The translations under genes were made by a program, and so were the position numbers. Below, in pieces: positions 62,950-64,000 of a stretch of DNA of 64,000 nucleotides. Numbering within the stretch: position 1 is the first letter of the stretch; every line of letters starts with the position of its first letter. The stretch is taken from NCBI RefSeq assembly GCF_010727945.1, contig NZ_AP022569.1:186001-250000 (forward strand), given 5' to 3'. This stretch comes from Mycobacterium cookii (GTDB taxonomy: Bacteria; Actinomycetota; Actinomycetes; Mycobacteriales; Mycobacteriaceae). Below the pieces are notes generated by a model, which worked only from the letters and a program-made list of their open reading frames with translations, was not told the origin of the DNA and made no database searches.

Positions 62950-63912
62950 TCAGGTCGGATCGTCGTCGTCGAACTTCTTCTCCGCTTGCTGCGCAAGAAA
63001 ACGCTCGAACTCAGCGCCGAGTTCGTCGCCGCTGGGTAGATCTTCATCCCGCGTCAGCAGTGACCGATTCTCCTGAGCGGCAATGAAGGCATCGTACTGG
63101 CGCTCCAGCGCGGCCACCACTTGAGCGACTTCGGCGCTCGCCTCGACCTGCTCGTCGATCTTGACCTTGATCTCGGCCGCCGCCTCGGTAAGGGCGTTCA
63201 GCGGCAGCTGCAGCGAGCCGGTCTTGCCCAACTGCTCGATGAGTGCTTGCGCCGCGGCCGGGTAGTCGGTCTGCGCCAGATAGTGCGGGACGTGCACGGT
63301 GAAGCCGACGACCTCGTGCCCGTGCTGGGCCATCCGGTACTCCAGCAGGTTCGACGCGCTACCGGGGACCTGGACCTCAGAGATCCACGGCGTGAAGTCG
63401 GCGATCAGCTCGCGGTTGTTGGAGTGGGCGGTCATCGTCACCGGCCGAGTGTGCGGGACCGCCATCGGGATGGTGCCCAGGCCGATGGTCTGCCGGACAC
63501 CGAGCCGCTCGGCGAGCAACCGCACCGCGGTGATGAACCGCTCCCACTTGAGGTCCGGCTCCATTCCGGCCAGCAGCAGGAACGGCGTACCGACGCTGTC
63601 ATGCAAGGCGTACAGGCTCAGCTCCGGGTCGTCGTAGTGGGTGAAGTGGTCGGTCTTGAACGTCATCAGCGGCCGCCGCGACCGGTAGTCGAGTAATTCG
63701 TCGATGGCAAAGGAGGCCACCAACTCGGTGTCCAGGCTGTCTTTCAGGTGGTGGGAGGCCAGCCGGATCGCGTGGCCGGCGTCGGAAAAGCCTTCCAGGG
63801 CGTGGACCAGGACGGGGCCGCGGCCATCGGAGGACGACAACTGCGGCGCCGGGAACTCGAGCTCGTACATGGCGTTCTGGTCGGGAATGTCAGGCGTCTG
63901 GTCGTGGCTCAT
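62950..63912 (-). CDS. PAC2 family protein (Rv2714-type, proteasome-assembly-chaperone-like fold)
   Basis: 320 residues. ATG 63912 has GAGGAGG nine bases upstream and is preferred over GTG 63933. PAC2 core: VLVHALEGFSDAGHAIRLAS, MTFKTDHFTHYDDPELSLYA, LLLAGMEPDLKWERFITAV, and AVPHTRPVTMTAHSN. The C-terminal 70 residues are helical and acidic, ending KKFDDDDPT. Rv2714 is a structural homologue of proteasome assembly chaperones, but a link to the mycobacterial proteasome is unproven. Upstream bases to 64000 contain no gene. Confidence 0.9.
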   Translation of the reverse strand: MSHDQTPDIPDQNAMYELEFPAPQLSSSDGRGPVLVHALEGFSDAGHAIRLASHHLKDSLDTELVASFAIDELLDYRSRRPLMTFKTDHFTHYDDPELSLYALHDSVGTPFLLLAGMEPDLKWERFITAVRLLAERLGVRQTIGLGTIPMAVPHTRPVTMTAHSNNRELIADFTPWISEVQVPGSASNLLEYRMAQHGHEVVGFTVHVPHYLAQTDYPAAAQALIEQLGKTGSLQLPLNALTEAAAEIKVKIDEQVEASAEVAQVVAALERQYDAFIAAQENRSLLTRDEDLPSGDELGAEFERFLAQQAEKKFDDDDPT

Positions 63913-64000
63913 TGATGTTGCCTCCTCAGCCACGGCGCGGTCTGCCGCACCGTGTCAGATAGTGTCCCTCAGATCGGTGAGCAGCGGATACCGGACCCCG

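Overview
The window is a 64 kb piece of a high-GC mycobacterial chromosome. Gene order from the dienelactone hydrolase and thyA-dfrA through thyX, dapA, RNase J, ftsK, pgsA, clgR, pspA, recA-recX, miaB, miaA, dapF, hflX, fadE20, lexA, nrdR to the PAC2 protein follows the M. tuberculosis H37Rv segment Rv2766c-Rv2714, read in the opposite orientation. A PGRS-type glycine-rich protein, SOS boxes of the TCGAAC-N4-GTTCGA type, F420-type luciferase-like enzymes and GTG starts fit a non-tuberculous, probably slow-growing Mycobacterium. The species cannot be told from sequence alone.

Layout. 1-8.0 kb: the end of a family 3 glycosidase, a tightly coupled + strand operon of two SDRs, two acyl-CoA dehydrogenases and an aldo/keto reductase (lipid or steroid-like catabolism), then a minus-strand LLM-class oxidoreductase and dienelactone hydrolase. 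8.07-8.29 kb: four tandem 56-bp repeats just before thyA-dfrA. 9.6-21 kb: an accessory block between the two thymidylate synthase genes (thyA and thyX). It holds a DivIVA-like coiled coil, a YcaQ/AlkX-type DNA glycosylase, a membrane protein, a minus-strand pair encoding an alpha-dioxygenase/cyclooxygenase-like haem protein with an N-terminal TPR region plus a lipoxygenase-like protein, a divergent zinc-ribbon/cyclase/ATPase regulator and an FAD monooxygenase. The dioxygenase-lipoxygenase pair is the most unusual content: it looks like a bacterial oxylipin-forming unit.

21-33 kb: conserved thyX-dapA-rnj, an inserted GMC oxidoreductase locus with a shrunken duplicate of its small subunit, a methyltransferase remnant, an SDR/monooxygenase pair, ftsK, argA, pgsA and a CinA-like gene. 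33.4-36.3 kb: the envelope-stress genes clgR-pspA-pspM, followed by a DUF5313 gene and ephG on the minus strand. 36.3-46.8 kb: a glycosyltransferase, a DUF3046 gene, recA-recX with both an SOS box and a LexA-independent damage promoter, miaB, a DUF349 protein, two tandem EamA-type transporters and miaA.

46.8-50.3 kb: a PGRS protein that lacks a PE domain, sits between miaA and dapF and carries a single-base frameshift. 50.5-64 kb: dapF, hflX, a small secreted protein with a decayed neighbour copy, fadE20 behind a palindromic operator, an LGFP-repeat envelope protein, the divergent lexA/chiZ pair with four SOS-like boxes and a LexA-independent damage promoter, nrdR, nitrobindin, a PhzF-like protein, an alpha/beta hydrolase and a PAC2 protein. 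No rRNA, tRNA, insertion sequence or CRISPR array was seen.
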